Origin: Amphritea opalescens
GTDB lineage: Bacteria; Pseudomonadota; Gammaproteobacteria; Pseudomonadales; Balneatricaceae
Assembly: GCF_003957515.1 (NCBI RefSeq)
Contig: NZ_RQXW01000001.1
Coordinates: 186,001-250,000, forward strand
DNA: 64,000 nt
Direction: 5' to 3'
Program-made: the position numbers and the translations under genes
The notes under the pieces: model-generated
Told to the model about the DNA's origin: nothing
The model's input: only the letters and a program-made list of their open reading frames with translations
Databases searched by the model: none
Shown: positions 1 through 8,742 of the stretch, piece by piece
Numbering within the stretch: the first letter of the stretch is position 1
Layout of the letters: each line of letters opens with the position of its first letter

Positions 1-449
1 TGATGCAGCAAAATGATGCCGCTATTCTGGTTGATGTGCGGGATCCTATCGAAATTAAATTCACCGGTTTTGCCACACCGACACGTATCCATGTGCCGTG
101 GATGGTCGCTGATACGACTATCTGGAGCGACAAGCAGGGTGGTTGGGCGATGGTGAAAAATCCAAACTTTGTCCAGCAAGTGACCGATAAGCTTAAACAG
201 CTGGGTGCGACCGTAGATACGCCCATTATTATGATGTGCCGTTCGGGTTCAACCCGCAGTGCGCCGGCCGTGAATGTATTGGCTGAACAGGGCTATACAA
301 ACGTTTGGACGGTGGTCGATGGATTTGAAGGCGGTAAGCTGAAAGAGGGTGACTCTAAAGGGGTGCGAGCGGTTAATGGCTGGCGTAACTCAGGTCTTCC
401 TTGGAGCTATAAGGTTGATCCCGCGGTTGCATGGCTTCCTGCTAAATAA
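1..449 (+). CDS. Rhodanese-like domain protein (5' end cut by window edge)
   Basis: Rhodanese fold for handling sulfane sulfur: the N-terminal VDVRDP strand is followed by a long insert and the active-site loop CRSGSTR, whose Cys would carry the persulfide, then the VVDGFEGG segment typical of the family. About 148 residues are visible. An ATG lies at base 3, but the domain begins almost at once and related proteins carry an N-terminal export signal, so I infer that the true start is to the left. It is followed 61 bases later by a secreted DsrE-like protein, which suggests a periplasmic sulfur-relay pair. The natural substrate cannot be told. Confidence 0.85.
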   Translation, partial: MQQNDAAILVDVRDPIEIKFTGFATPTRIHVPWMVADTTIWSDKQGGWAMVKNPNFVQQVTDKLKQLGATVDTPIIMMCRSGSTRSAPAVNVLAEQGYTNVWTVVDGFEGGKLKEGDSKGVRAVNGWRNSGLPWSYKVDPAVAWLPAK

Positions 450-510
450 CAGCGTTTGATTGTTTTATGTTATCAAGGAGGCCAGCGGGTCTCTTTGTCT
501 TAGGAGTGAC

Positions 511-945
511 ATGATGAAAAAAGTAATAAGCTCTGCCGTGATGGCCGCTTCGCTAATGGCACCGGTTGCCGCCTCTGCAGATGATACTGTTGATAAAGTG
601 GTCATCACGTTGACCAGTGCAGAGCAACAGACCCGTGGTATGGCGATGGTGTTAGGCAATGCGATGCAGGCGAAAGGCGCTCAGGTGAGTGTGCTGCTAT
701 GTGATAGTGCCGGTGATATGGCATTGAAAGGACAGAAATCAGCCCCGTTAAAACCCAAGAATGTAACGCCAGAGCAGCTGATGCAAAAGCTGATCTCGGG
801 TGGTGCTAAAGTGGATGTTTGTGCTCTGTATCTGCCAAATAAGGGTGTCGGAATAGATGCCTTGATCGAGGGTGTCGGTGCCGCTAACCCTGCCGAAATG
901 GCTGACGCCTTAATGAATGAAGAGGCGCGGGTATTTAATTTTTAA
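511..945 (+). CDS. Secreted DsrE/DsrF-like protein
   Basis: 144 residues. I chose the ATG at 511 because AGGAG lies just upstream and a clear signal peptide follows (MMKKV, a hydrophobic stretch, then VAASA before DDTVDK). The frame is open back to 460 without a ribosome site. The mature part has the DsrE-like alternation: VVITLTSAEQQ, a helix, VSVLLCDSAGD, and VDVCALYLPNKG, with one Cys in each of the last two strands. DsrE-family proteins bind or pass on sulfur; here the likely place is the periplasm next to the rhodanese. The family call is good, the exact role unknown. Confidence 0.8.
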   Translation: MMKKVISSAVMAASLMAPVAASADDTVDKVVITLTSAEQQTRGMAMVLGNAMQAKGAQVSVLLCDSAGDMALKGQKSAPLKPKNVTPEQLMQKLISGGAKVDVCALYLPNKGVGIDALIEGVGAANPAEMADALMNEEARVFNF

Positions 946-964
946 AGCCGCTTGGTTTCAGAAT

Positions 965-1003
965 AAAACGCATCGTTGCTTTGATAGCCGATGCGTTTTT
1001 TTT
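965..1003 (+). terminator. Rho-independent terminator after the DsrE-like gene
   Basis: An 11-bp perfect stem, AAAACGCATCG (965-975) against CGATGCGTTTT (989-999), continues into a T run. It ends the rhodanese-DsrE transcript. Confidence 0.85.
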
Positions 1004-1097
1004 ATACTTTTTTTGATCGGCCAGAAGGGTGCGATAACTGTTTAGGTTTTGTTGATGGATTAGGCGCTTGTCCGCATAACGCTCTATAATCACCACG

Positions 1098-1664
1098 ATG
1101 AAAACACTTTCTCTCTTCCCTCTGCCGGTGGTGCTGTTTCCCGGCACGGTGCTGCCGTTACAGATATTTGAATTACGCTACCGGCGACTGGTTAAAGAGT
1201 GTCTGGCCGATAACGCTCCCTTTGTTCTCCTGCATGCGCGAAATGCTGCTCAGCCCGATATCGATTTTTATCCTATCGGGACATCCGCGATGATTGTTGA
1301 TTGGCATCCGCTACCGAATCAGATGATCGGTATTCAGGTGCAGGGTATCGAGCGAGTGAGAGTAAGTGATAGTGTGCCGCAGAGTGATGGTTTGTTGAAA
1401 GGAGACGTCGAGCCCTTGGTGGCTTTTCAGTATCAGGATCAAGACAGTGCATCGGCACGATTGTCGGCGATTTCAGCACATCTCCAACAACATTCTCTGT
1501 TATCATTCGACGCTTCTCGGATTAATATCGATACAGCGGATACCTTTAGTTTCCAGTTGGCATCGTTGTTACCCTTTTCAGGTGCTAACCAGCAGCGCTT
1601 ATTAGAGATAGACAGCCCGCTAGAGCGGCTGGAATTGATTGCGACTCTGCTTGAGGAATTTTAA
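1098..1664 (+). CDS. LON substrate-binding (N-terminal) domain protein
   Basis: 188 residues resembling the N-terminal substrate-recognition domain of Lon protease, without the AAA+ or protease parts. The opening (LFPLPVVLFPGTVLPLQIFE, then LRYR) is the family signature. Such stand-alone LON domain proteins are common in gammaproteobacteria and have no settled function; protein-substrate binding is assumed by homology. Its stop codon overlaps the start of the following methyltransferase by one base (TAATG), so the two are translationally coupled. Confidence 0.85.
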   Translation: MKTLSLFPLPVVLFPGTVLPLQIFELRYRRLVKECLADNAPFVLLHARNAAQPDIDFYPIGTSAMIVDWHPLPNQMIGIQVQGIERVRVSDSVPQSDGLLKGDVEPLVAFQYQDQDSASARLSAISAHLQQHSLLSFDASRINIDTADTFSFQLASLLPFSGANQQRLLEIDSPLERLELIATLLEEF

Positions 1665-2662
1665 TGCTTGATCTGATCCAAACGGCGCTGACCGAGCGTC
1701 GTTCGTTACTGGAAACACTGCACGCCGAAAACAGTGATTGTTACCGTTTATTTCATGGGGTTAACGAAGGTTGTGCGGGCCTAACGGTGGATCGTTATGG
1801 TCCACAGCTATTGATTCAAACCTTTCATCAACCCATTACCGAAGCGCAAGCAGCAGAGATACATCAGCTAGTAGAGGGTTTTCTCGGTTGTTCGTTGGCA
1901 AGCGTCTATAACGACCGCAGTTCTGCTAATTCCCGTCGGCGGGATGACTTTCGGGTGGATGATTGGCAAGGGGTGGCGCATGAGCTAGGTGTTCGCTACC
2001 GAATCAAAGGCAAACATGAGGGGCAGGACCCTCTGCTGTTTTTAGATATGCGTGCGGGGCGTCGTTGGATGCAGCAGCATGCGGCGGGCAAGTCGGTACT
2101 CAACCTGTTTTCCTATACCTGCGGTGTCGGCGTAGTAGCAGCTGCGGCGGGAGCCAGTCGGGTGTTGAACGTGGATTTTTCCACTCGGTCGCTGGATATC
2201 GGTCGCCAAAACGCTGAACTTAACGGTCTTGATGATTCGCAGATCAGTTTTTTTCAGAGTGATTTCTTTACCGCAGCCAAGCAGTTAGCAGGTATCCCCA
2301 TTAAGCAGCGGGTTGGGCGTGGCCGCAAGCCCAAGCCTTTTCCTAAGATAGAGGCAGAGCAGTTTGATCTGGTGTTTCTTGATCCGCCGCGCTGGGCGAA
2401 AAGTGCGTTTGGTACTGTGGATCTGATTCGAGATTACCCCAGCGTCTTGAAGCCCGCTCTATTAGCGACAAAGCCTGGCGGACAGTTAATCTGTGCCAAT
2501 AATGTGTTCAGTGTGAACTACGAGGATTGGCTGGAGACGGTGCAGCGTTGTGCTATTAAAGCGGGTTGTCCGGTCCAGCAGGTGACACGTTTGGTACCTG
2601 AAACCGACTTTCCTTCGCCGGATGGATTGTTCCCGCTTAAATTAGTGGTGCTGCAACTCTGA
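1664..2662 (+). CDS. Class I SAM-dependent methyltransferase, RlmI-like
   Basis: 332 residues. The SAM-binding motif I is LFSYTCGVGVVAAAAGA (near residue 148), followed by an acidic VDFS loop, and the catalytic-region motif is FLDPPRWAKS (near 240), as in the RlmI/YccW group of 23S rRNA cytosine methyltransferases. The usual N-terminal PUA domain of RlmI is not obvious, so I do not assign rlmI. A basic insertion (GRGRKPKPFPK) lies before the DPP motif. Overlap with the LON-domain gene suggests joint expression. The target is probably rRNA or a small molecule; not decided by sequence. Confidence 0.8.
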   Translation: MLDLIQTALTERRSLLETLHAENSDCYRLFHGVNEGCAGLTVDRYGPQLLIQTFHQPITEAQAAEIHQLVEGFLGCSLASVYNDRSSANSRRRDDFRVDDWQGVAHELGVRYRIKGKHEGQDPLLFLDMRAGRRWMQQHAAGKSVLNLFSYTCGVGVVAAAAGASRVLNVDFSTRSLDIGRQNAELNGLDDSQISFFQSDFFTAAKQLAGIPIKQRVGRGRKPKPFPKIEAEQFDLVFLDPPRWAKSAFGTVDLIRDYPSVLKPALLATKPGGQLICANNVFSVNYEDWLETVQRCAIKAGCPVQQVTRLVPETDFPSPDGLFPLKLVVLQL

Positions 2663-2727
2663 CCGCCTCTTGTGATGCCGGTTAACGCTGCGTACATACC
2701 CATTGATCGGTGTTTGCTGATGCCTAT

Positions 2728-3045
2728 CTAAATGCGATGGGCATCCAGTGTGATGCCGGTCACTTCTAAACCGAGTAGGGCGATGCGGCCCTTGGCGCGA
2801 TCATCGCCGGTGGCGGTGAAGTCGAACAGATAAGAGCGCCAGATTTTTATCTTGCCTTGGTCGTTGCGCTTTAGCCAGATACCTCTCAAATAAACACTTT
2901 GATCCAGTAGTTGCAGATCCAGTGCTTCGCAGTGTCGGCTAGCAGCCTTCAAGGCAACCTCTTTCACCTTCAGCGATTGCCACCAGTGCCAGAGTAATAA
3001 AACGATCAGTGTTAGCCAGAATAGATCAGATAGTGCTAGATACAT
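2728..3045 (-). CDS. DUF3301 membrane-anchored protein
   Basis: 105 residues with one N-terminal transmembrane segment (LFWLTLIVLLLWHWW) and a soluble C-terminal part with the family pattern YLRGIWLKRNDQGKIKIWRSYLFDFTATGDDRAKG. I start it at 3045 because that ATG overlaps the stop of the upstream transporter in a TGATG junction and a GGGAGAAA ribosome site precedes it; an ATG eight codons upstream is less likely. The function is unknown. It is coupled to the EamA carrier on the same strand. Confidence 0.8.
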   Translation of the reverse strand: MYLALSDLFWLTLIVLLLWHWWQSLKVKEVALKAASRHCEALDLQLLDQSVYLRGIWLKRNDQGKIKIWRSYLFDFTATGDDRAKGRIALLGLEVTGITLDAHRI

Positions 3046-3908
3046 CAATTTTTCTCCCGTCCCAGCCAAACTGAGCCTATACCGCCGCCGATTATCAGCA
3101 CTGCACCTATGACCGACATCATATCAGGAACTTGCTGCCAAAAAAGCCAACCGAGCAAACTGGCAAACAGAACACCAAAATAACTGATGGGTGCAATCAC
3201 GGTGGCTTTCGCATAGCGGTAAGCTTGGGTGTAGAGCCACATAATGCACCAAATCGATAAGCTGATCGCTAATATTAGCGGGATGCTGATAAGGTCGACG
3301 GGCTGCCAGTTGATAACGGCCAAGGGCAGCGAAAAAAGGGCAGAGAGGCTGAAATAATAAAATAAAATACAGTGGGTCGGCTCGCTAAGGGTGAGTTCTC
3401 GGGTGGTGACGATCGATACCGCGAGCAGCATCGCCGAGGCGACACCCACAAGGTGCCATGGATTAAAGCTGTTGCCCTGGGGTTTTAGAACCAAGGCTAT
3501 GCCGATAAAACCAAGGATGACCGGCAGCCAGTTGAGCAGCGGCATACGGTCTTTTAGCCATACCAACACCAGCAATGGCACGATGAGGGGCGCTGCGTTG
3601 CGTAGTAAAGCGGCCTCACCCAGCGGGATCTCATTGAGTGCAAGATAGTAGGTGTAAAAGCAGAGCCAGCCTGATAATCCTCGCGCAAGGTGCAAGCCGG
3701 GCTTTGCCGTTTTGAGTACTTTAAACCCTTTGCGGGCGAGCCAAGGCAGCATGATCAGTGTGCAGATAAGGTACTGAAATAGCACGATTTGCTCTATCGA
3801 GACAAATTCGGCGGTGTACTTAGTCGCCGCCGCCGCGAAACTCATGACGAGGGAAGTGGCAAGGGCAAAGGCGGCACCTAAGATAAGGTTAGAATATTGG
3901 CTGAGCAA
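3045..3908 (-). CDS. EamA/DMT-family transporter
   Basis: 287 residues, about ten hydrophobic segments arranged as two EamA repeats (roughly residues 10-135 and 150-280), the drug/metabolite transporter architecture. RGLSGWLCFYTYYLALNEIPLGEAALLRN is the usual end of the first repeat. Its substrate cannot be inferred. The last base of its stop is shared with the DUF3301 start. Its 5' end overlaps the open frame of the divergent DUF599 gene only if the latter uses its earliest ATG, another reason to start that gene later. Confidence 0.85.
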   Translation of the reverse strand: MLSQYSNLILGAAFALATSLVMSFAAAATKYTAEFVSIEQIVLFQYLICTLIMLPWLARKGFKVLKTAKPGLHLARGLSGWLCFYTYYLALNEIPLGEAALLRNAAPLIVPLLVLVWLKDRMPLLNWLPVILGFIGIALVLKPQGNSFNPWHLVGVASAMLLAVSIVTTRELTLSEPTHCILFYYFSLSALFSLPLAVINWQPVDLISIPLILAISLSIWCIMWLYTQAYRYAKATVIAPISYFGVLFASLLGWLFWQQVPDMMSVIGAVLIIGGGIGSVWLGREKN

Positions 3909-3968
3909 GGTTGTCTATCCTGTTGTTTTATTTACAATGTCACTATGTTTTTATCTTTGGGAATATGC

Positions 3969-4679
3969 ATGGAACAGCTGCTGAGCTTTCTTTTTTCAAA
4001 CTGGCTTAACCTTTTAGCGCTGAGCTGGTTTTTGCTCTGTTTTAAAGGTTATAACACATACTCCCGACGTCGAGCCCGAGACAGTCACTGTCTGGCGAGC
4101 GTGATGCATAATTATCGTCTGGAGTGGATGACCCGTATGTTGCATCGCGAGGTGCGTATTGCTGATACCGCTGCCGTGGCTAACTTGGAGCGTAGCGTAT
4201 CATTTTTTGCATCCTCCACCATGCTTATTTTAGCGGGCCTGATGACGGTATTAGGTTCAACCGATAAGGCGATTGATGTTGTCGGTGACTTTCCTTTGGC
4301 GATGCATGCGACTAAAGCGGAGTGGGAACTTAAGCTGTTGGTCTTGATCGGTATGTTTGTCTATGCGTTTTTGAAGTTTACATGGAGCCTGCGGCAGTAT
4401 GGTTTTACCTCGGTGATGATCGGTGGTGCACCGCAGCCAAGTGACGCGGAAGAGCCTGAGATGATCGCCCATGCGACACGCTTAGCCATTATGAGCTCAA
4501 TGGCGGCGAATAATTTCAATCTAGGATTACGCACCTATTACTTCAGTTTGTCAGTCTTAGCCTGGTTTATTAACCCTTGGCTGTTCATGCTGATGGCCAG
4601 CGGAGTGGTGGTTATCCTCTATCGTCGGGAATTTAATTCCAGCACCTTGCGCCAATTGGTGATCAGTCGGACGGAATAA
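3969..4679 (+). CDS. DUF599 family membrane protein
   Basis: About 236 residues with four hydrophobic segments (near 5-22, 75-95, 120-140 and 200-225) and the conserved DUF599 stretch MTRMLHREVRIADTAAVANLE. I prefer the ATG at 3969 (MEQLLSF), with GGGA eight bases upstream. ATGs at 3897 and 3945 are in frame, but the first would overlap the divergent transporter. Nothing is known of the function of this family. It reads toward htpG but is separated from it by htpG's own heat-shock promoter. Confidence 0.75.
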   Translation: MEQLLSFLFSNWLNLLALSWFLLCFKGYNTYSRRRARDSHCLASVMHNYRLEWMTRMLHREVRIADTAAVANLERSVSFFASSTMLILAGLMTVLGSTDKAIDVVGDFPLAMHATKAEWELKLLVLIGMFVYAFLKFTWSLRQYGFTSVMIGGAPQPSDAEEPEMIAHATRLAIMSSMAANNFNLGLRTYYFSLSVLAWFINPWLFMLMASGVVVILYRREFNSSTLRQLVISRTE

Positions 4680-4705
4680 TTTGTACGCCATTTATTTTCC
4701 GGCCC

Positions 4706-4733
4706 CTTGAAAAGAAAGGGGCTGGCCCCATCT
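4706..4733 (+). promoter_or_regulatory. Sigma-32 heat-shock promoter of htpG
   Basis: CTTGAAA (4706-4712), a 13-base spacer and CCCCATCT (4726-4733) match the RpoH consensus CTTGAAA-N(13-15)-CCCCATNT at every fixed position. It lies about 65 bases before the htpG ATG. The same bases can also fold as a GC-rich stem (4699-4725), which may additionally stop transcripts from the DUF599 gene. Confidence 0.92.
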
Positions 4734-4796
4734 TTAGGTTCAACGGTTTTCGTTTTAACAGTAAATCTTTGTAACAGTAAGATTGGGAATTGATAG

Positions 4797-6704
4797 ATGA
4801 GCACAGAAACTCAGCAGGAAACACTTGGCTTTCAAACTGAAGTGAAGCAATTGCTTCACCTGATGATTCATTCTTTGTATTCAAACAAAGAGATCTTTCT
4901 ACGTGAGTTGATTTCCAATGCTTCCGATGCCGCCGATAAGCTGCGCTTCGAAGCATTGTCGAATAATGATTTATATGAAGGTGATGGCGATCTGCGTATC
5001 CGTATCTCCTTCGATAAAGACGCTAATACCGTAACCATCGATGATAATGGTCTGGGTATGAATCGTCAGGATGTTATCGAGCATCTGGGTACGATTGCTA
5101 AATCAGGTACTTCTCAGTTCCTGAATGAACTGAGTGGCGATCAGAAGAAAGATTCGCAACTCATCGGCCAGTTCGGGGTGGGCTTCTATTCGGCGTTCAT
5201 CGTCGCTAAAGAGGTTGAAGTTATTACCCGTAAAGCGGGCGAGCCTATCTCTGAGGGCGTCCACTGGGTGTCTCAGGGCGAAGGTGAATTCACCGTGGGC
5301 GGTGTTGAAAAAGCTCAGCGCGGTACCACCATTATTCTGCATCTGAAAGATGAAGAAAATGAATTCTCCGACGGCTTCCGTCTACGCAACCTCGTCCGTA
5401 AGTATTCTGATCATATTTCACTACCAGTGATCATGCAGAAAGAGCCAGAGCCGGTTGAAGAGGGTGAAGAGCCTAAGGCGCCTGAAGATGAAACCGTTAA
5501 CTCGGCTACTGCTCTGTGGACACGTCCTAAAAGTGAGATCACTGACGACGAGTTTAAAGAGTTCTACAAGCATATCTCCCACGACTTCCAAGATCCGATG
5601 AAGTGGAGCCATAACCGGGTTGAAGGTAAGCTTGATTACACCAGCCTGCTTTATGTGCCAGCGCATGCGCCTTACGATCTGTGGAACCGTGATACTCCGC
5701 GTGGCCTAAAACTCTACGTGCAACGGGTCTTTATCATGGATCAGGCGGACCAGTTCCTGCCGATGTACCTGCGCTTTATTAAAGGTGTCGTCGATACTAG
5801 CGATCTGTCACTCAACGTTTCCCGTGAAATCCTGCAGCAAGACCCTGTGGTTGATAAGCTGAAAGCTCAACTGACAAAACGTTCACTGGATATGCTGGGT
5901 AAACTGGCTAAAAACGATCCTGAACAGTATGCGAAGTTCTGGACCGAGTTCGGCGAAGTGCTGAAAGAGGGCCCTGCAGAAGATCAGGCTAACCGTGAAA
6001 CAGTGCTGAAGCTGTTGCGTTTTGCCTCGACTCACAATGATTCTTCTGAGCAAAGTGTCTCACTGGATGATTATGTGTCCCGTATGCAGGAAGGTCAGGA
6101 GAAGATCTACTACGCGGTAGCCGATAACTACAATACAGCTAAGCACAGCCCACACCTTGAGATCTTCCGTAAGAAGGGTATCGAAGTGTTGCTGATGTCT
6201 GATCGTGTTGATGAGTGGCTGATGAGTCAGTTGTTCGACTTCGAAGGTAAGTCCTTCCAGGATGTCAGCAAAGGCGAACTGGATCTGGGTGAAACCGAAA
6301 ACGAAGAAGAGAAAAAAGCTCAGGAAGAAACGGCTAAAGAGATGGAAGGTCTGACCGAACGTCTTAAAAACAGCCTTGAGCAGCAGGTGAGTGAAGTACG
6401 TATTACTCACCGTCTGACAGACTCGCCTGCCTGTGTAGTACTGGGGGCTTATGATATGGGTCTGCAGATGCGTAAGATCATGGAAGCAGCGGGTCAAGCT
6501 GTGCCTGAGAGCAAGCCAATCTTTGAGATCAACCCAGAGCACCCTTTGATCAATAAGCTGGATAACGAAGCCGATGAAGATCGTTTCGGTGAACTGGCCT
6601 TAGTGGTCTTTGAGCAGGCTCAATTAGCGGCGGGTGGTCAGTTAGATGATCCTGCGGCATACGTTAATCGTTTGAACAAGTTGCTGCTTAATCTGATTAA
6701 CTAA
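4797..6704 (+). CDS. htpG: Chaperone protein HtpG (Hsp90)
   Basis: 635 residues, the normal bacterial Hsp90 length. The N-terminal GHKL ATPase domain shows [20 protein letters not shown] with the catalytic Glu, DNGLGM, and [12 protein letters not shown]. The middle domain has [14 protein letters not shown] and [11 protein letters not shown], and the C-terminal dimerisation domain ends near [16 protein letters not shown]. It is an ATP-driven cytosolic chaperone for non-native proteins. The sigma-32 promoter in front shows heat-shock control; a strong terminator follows. Confidence 0.98.
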   Translation: MSTETQQETLGFQTEVKQLLHLMIHSLYSNKEIFLRELISNASDAADKLRFEALSNNDLYEGDGDLRIRISFDKDANTVTIDDNGLGMNRQDVIEHLGTIAKSGTSQFLNELSGDQKKDSQLIGQFGVGFYSAFIVAKEVEVITRKAGEPISEGVHWVSQGEGEFTVGGVEKAQRGTTIILHLKDEENEFSDGFRLRNLVRKYSDHISLPVIMQKEPEPVEEGEEPKAPEDETVNSATALWTRPKSEITDDEFKEFYKHISHDFQDPMKWSHNRVEGKLDYTSLLYVPAHAPYDLWNRDTPRGLKLYVQRVFIMDQADQFLPMYLRFIKGVVDTSDLSLNVSREILQQDPVVDKLKAQLTKRSLDMLGKLAKNDPEQYAKFWTEFGEVLKEGPAEDQANRETVLKLLRFASTHNDSSEQSVSLDDYVSRMQEGQEKIYYAVADNYNTAKHSPHLEIFRKKGIEVLLMSDRVDEWLMSQLFDFEGKSFQDVSKGELDLGETENEEEKKAQEETAKEMEGLTERLKNSLEQQVSEVRITHRLTDSPACVVLGAYDMGLQMRKIMEAAGQAVPESKPIFEINPEHPLINKLDNEADEDRFGELALVVFEQAQLAAGGQLDDPAAYVNRLNKLLLNLIN

Positions 6705-6721
6705 GCGGTTTTACTGATATT

Positions 6722-6748
6722 AAAGGCGGCCATTGGTCGCCTTTTTTT
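6722..6748 (+). terminator. Terminator of htpG
   Basis: AAAGGCG (6722-6728) pairs with CGCCTTT (6738-6744), followed by a run of seven T, 18 bases after the htpG stop. Confidence 0.88.
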
Positions 6749-7260
6749 GTGTCTGTCATACGGGTATGAGCAGTGGGTTATATTAAAAAATAAGCAGTGT
6801 AATTTTTTAAAATCAAATACTTAAGGATTATAGTTAATCTAAAATATTATCATTGGTCGGGCAGGCGTGTATGAAATATTTTACAGTCTGAACCCGTATC
6901 TAAGCGCTGAAGCTATCTTGGCTGGCAGGTCTTGTACGCTGTTTTAACGGAGTCGTTAGTCAGCGTTCGATGAGTGAGGTGCTGATCGGCTGTGGTAAGC
7001 AGGTAGTTCAATAAACGGATGATCTACCCATCGAGTCGGCAGACGATCGCTAAGAAGTCACCGGTCGACACGAAGTTGCTATCGCGGTTTCGCACAGCGC
7101 CTTCAGGTTAAAACCGCTGAATGCTTTAGCCTATAAACCCTTATTAGTGAATGCTGCTTGGTTTGTTGGTTGGTTGGTTGGTTGGTCGGTCGGTCCGTCA
7201 GCTCGTCGCGTAGTTGTTCGCCACAGCGGATGCTATGCAGTGGAGAGCGCCGCCGAGCGG
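6749..7260. other. Intergenic stretch without a recognisable gene
   Basis: About 510 bases between htpG and the converging transporter gene. The first part (6770-6860) is AT-rich; the rest has no open frame with a ribosome site that resembles a protein. An open frame from 7147 contains the TTGG repeat and runs antisense into the transporter; I treat it as chance. The stretch may be decayed sequence. Confidence 0.6.
7166..7193. repeat. Tetranucleotide tandem repeat (TTGG)5(TCGG)2
   Basis: Five perfect TTGG units (7166-7185) followed by two TCGG units (7186-7193). Such repeats slip during replication. No gene start is positioned to be switched by it: the nearest real gene is the converging transporter, which ends at 7261. 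Confidence 0.85.
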
Positions 7261-8589
7261 TTAGTGTATGCCCATCGCTTCCATAAGATAGATAATGCCG
7301 CAGCCGGTGGCCAGCATAACGAGGTTATACGGCAGCTGATTTTGGATAATCTCGCCATCGGTGGCATTAAAACGAGATTTCATAATAAAGTTGAGGCCGC
7401 TGAAGGTACTGCCGGACATTGCCAATGAGGTGCCGAGTACATAGGCAATGGCCATCAGGTTGGGGGTGACGGTGATATCCGCCAGTAGGCCGGCGAAAAT
7501 CGCGACCAACGCCAGTTGATGAATACCCAGATAAGCGAGTCCGACAATCATCAGCAGTACCAATGAAGCTACCCCTGCATCGGTTTGGGTAAAGGGCAGG
7601 CTGATGAGTCCCACCCCGATGCAGGCTTTAACACCCGCGGCGAGCACACCCGCACTCATAAATAGGCTGATCTCTGCACGGCTTTCCGATAGTTTTTCAC
7701 TCACATGGACCGACAACTTGCGACCGGCTGAGCGGGGATTCGATAACACCAGCATTAATAGAATGGGTACCACCATCGATAACAGGGATACCAGAAAAAC
7801 CGTGGGCAGTTGAGGCATCTGCCAGCTGAGCAGTAGAATCAGCGCAATCAGTATAACCGGCAGCGCTAAGGTTTCGGTTTTGAGGGGGTATCCGGAAAAA
7901 CCTTGTAATGCGCTCGCAGATCGAAAACGGGCTTCGATCACGCTCAGTAGTAAGCCGATCACGGCCAGTGTAATCGCAAAGGGGTACACTTGGGCTAAAT
8001 CGACGCCGGGTACCTGTTCCAGTACCAGCGGCAATAAGCTGAGAAAGGGAGACCAGAGCACCGCCATCCCAAAACCGCGACTGAGCACCAACTGAGAGAG
8101 CTGATCGATACCCTGTTTATGTTTGATCTGATCGCCCACAATGATCACCGATGAAAAGTTGGCCACTGAAGAGAAGAAGTGCATGCCCAGAAGGGTCGTG
8201 ATAAAGCTGTGTAGCCCCGGTTTGCTAACCTCGCAACCCACCCGGCTAGCCATGCCGATAAAGCTGATAGAGGTCAGTAGCATGGCGAGTTTGAGGTGCT
8301 CGCCAAATAAGGTTTGCAGTGACACATCCGCGCCTTGGCTCCAGGCTAATAGGGCGGCGGCGATACCGATGATGAACAGGGTTAAAATCTGTTTACGCTG
8401 CTTCGGTTTGAGGCGCGGGATCTCGATGGCAATATAGAGCCAGCAAAGTAGTGTGGCTAACCCAGCCAAGCCCAGCGGGAGTACAATGTTCAGAAGGGTG
8501 AGTAGGCACATGGTTAGTGCCAGTACGCCCGCTATTTTGGCCCCCGGCCAGTGGTTGATCATCTTTTGTGCGATCTGATGAGAGGTCAT
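7261..8589 (-). CDS. Multispan membrane transporter of unassigned family
   Basis: 442 residues with about eleven to twelve hydrophobic segments, an ion-transporter-like layout with helical hairpins (SVANFSSVIIVGDQI near 140; ALVAIFAGLLADITV and GTSLAMSGSTFSGLNF near 370-400). I do not recognise the family securely; it is not the MFS carrier HpaX. It diverges from hpaH over 153 bases that contain a motif shared with the hpaR promoter, so I infer a role in uptake of 4-hydroxyphenylacetate or a related acid. That inference rests on context only. Confidence 0.6.
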   Translation of the reverse strand: MTSHQIAQKMINHWPGAKIAGVLALTMCLLTLLNIVLPLGLAGLATLLCWLYIAIEIPRLKPKQRKQILTLFIIGIAAALLAWSQGADVSLQTLFGEHLKLAMLLTSISFIGMASRVGCEVSKPGLHSFITTLLGMHFFSSVANFSSVIIVGDQIKHKQGIDQLSQLVLSRGFGMAVLWSPFLSLLPLVLEQVPGVDLAQVYPFAITLAVIGLLLSVIEARFRSASALQGFSGYPLKTETLALPVILIALILLLSWQMPQLPTVFLVSLLSMVVPILLMLVLSNPRSAGRKLSVHVSEKLSESRAEISLFMSAGVLAAGVKACIGVGLISLPFTQTDAGVASLVLLMIVGLAYLGIHQLALVAIFAGLLADITVTPNLMAIAYVLGTSLAMSGSTFSGLNFIMKSRFNATDGEIIQNQLPYNLVMLATGCGIIYLMEAMGIH

Positions 8590-8620
8590 TGCGTGCCTAT
8601 AAGCAAAAAAAACAGTGGAA

Positions 8621-8644
8621 ATTAGTTAATATATTAATTATATT
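8621..8644. promoter_or_regulatory. AT-rich motif shared with the hpaR promoter (candidate HpaR operator)
   Basis: The 24 bases here match the 24 bases at 54256-54279 (opposite strand), directly upstream of the MarR/HpaR-like gene, at 19 positions: ATTAGTT, then A, then ATATTAA, then ATAT. The core TTAATATATTAA (8626-8637) is palindromic. The site lies 32 bases before the transporter start and 98 bases before hpaH. MarR-family operators are often AT-rich palindromes, but low complexity makes chance similarity possible. Confidence 0.5.
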
Positions 8645-8742
8645 ATTGGCATATGGTAATCGCTACCTTTGAATAGGTAAATGGGCAAGCAGGTGTTTTG
8701 CTACGAAGATTGCAGAAGACAACGCTAAGACGGAAATCAGAA

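Noticed and set aside
6060-6542. 160-codon open frame antisense to htpG
   Set aside because: It lies wholly within htpG in the opposite direction, is Phe/Leu/His-rich as expected of a shadow of a coding strand and has no ribosome site.
6749-7260. CRISPR array suggested by tandem repetition
   Set aside because: The repeat is a simple four-base tandem without spacers; no cas genes are in the window.
7147-7428. 93-codon frame containing the TTGG repeat
   Set aside because: It runs antisense into the 3' end of the transporter gene, has no start signal and no protein-like pattern outside the repeat.
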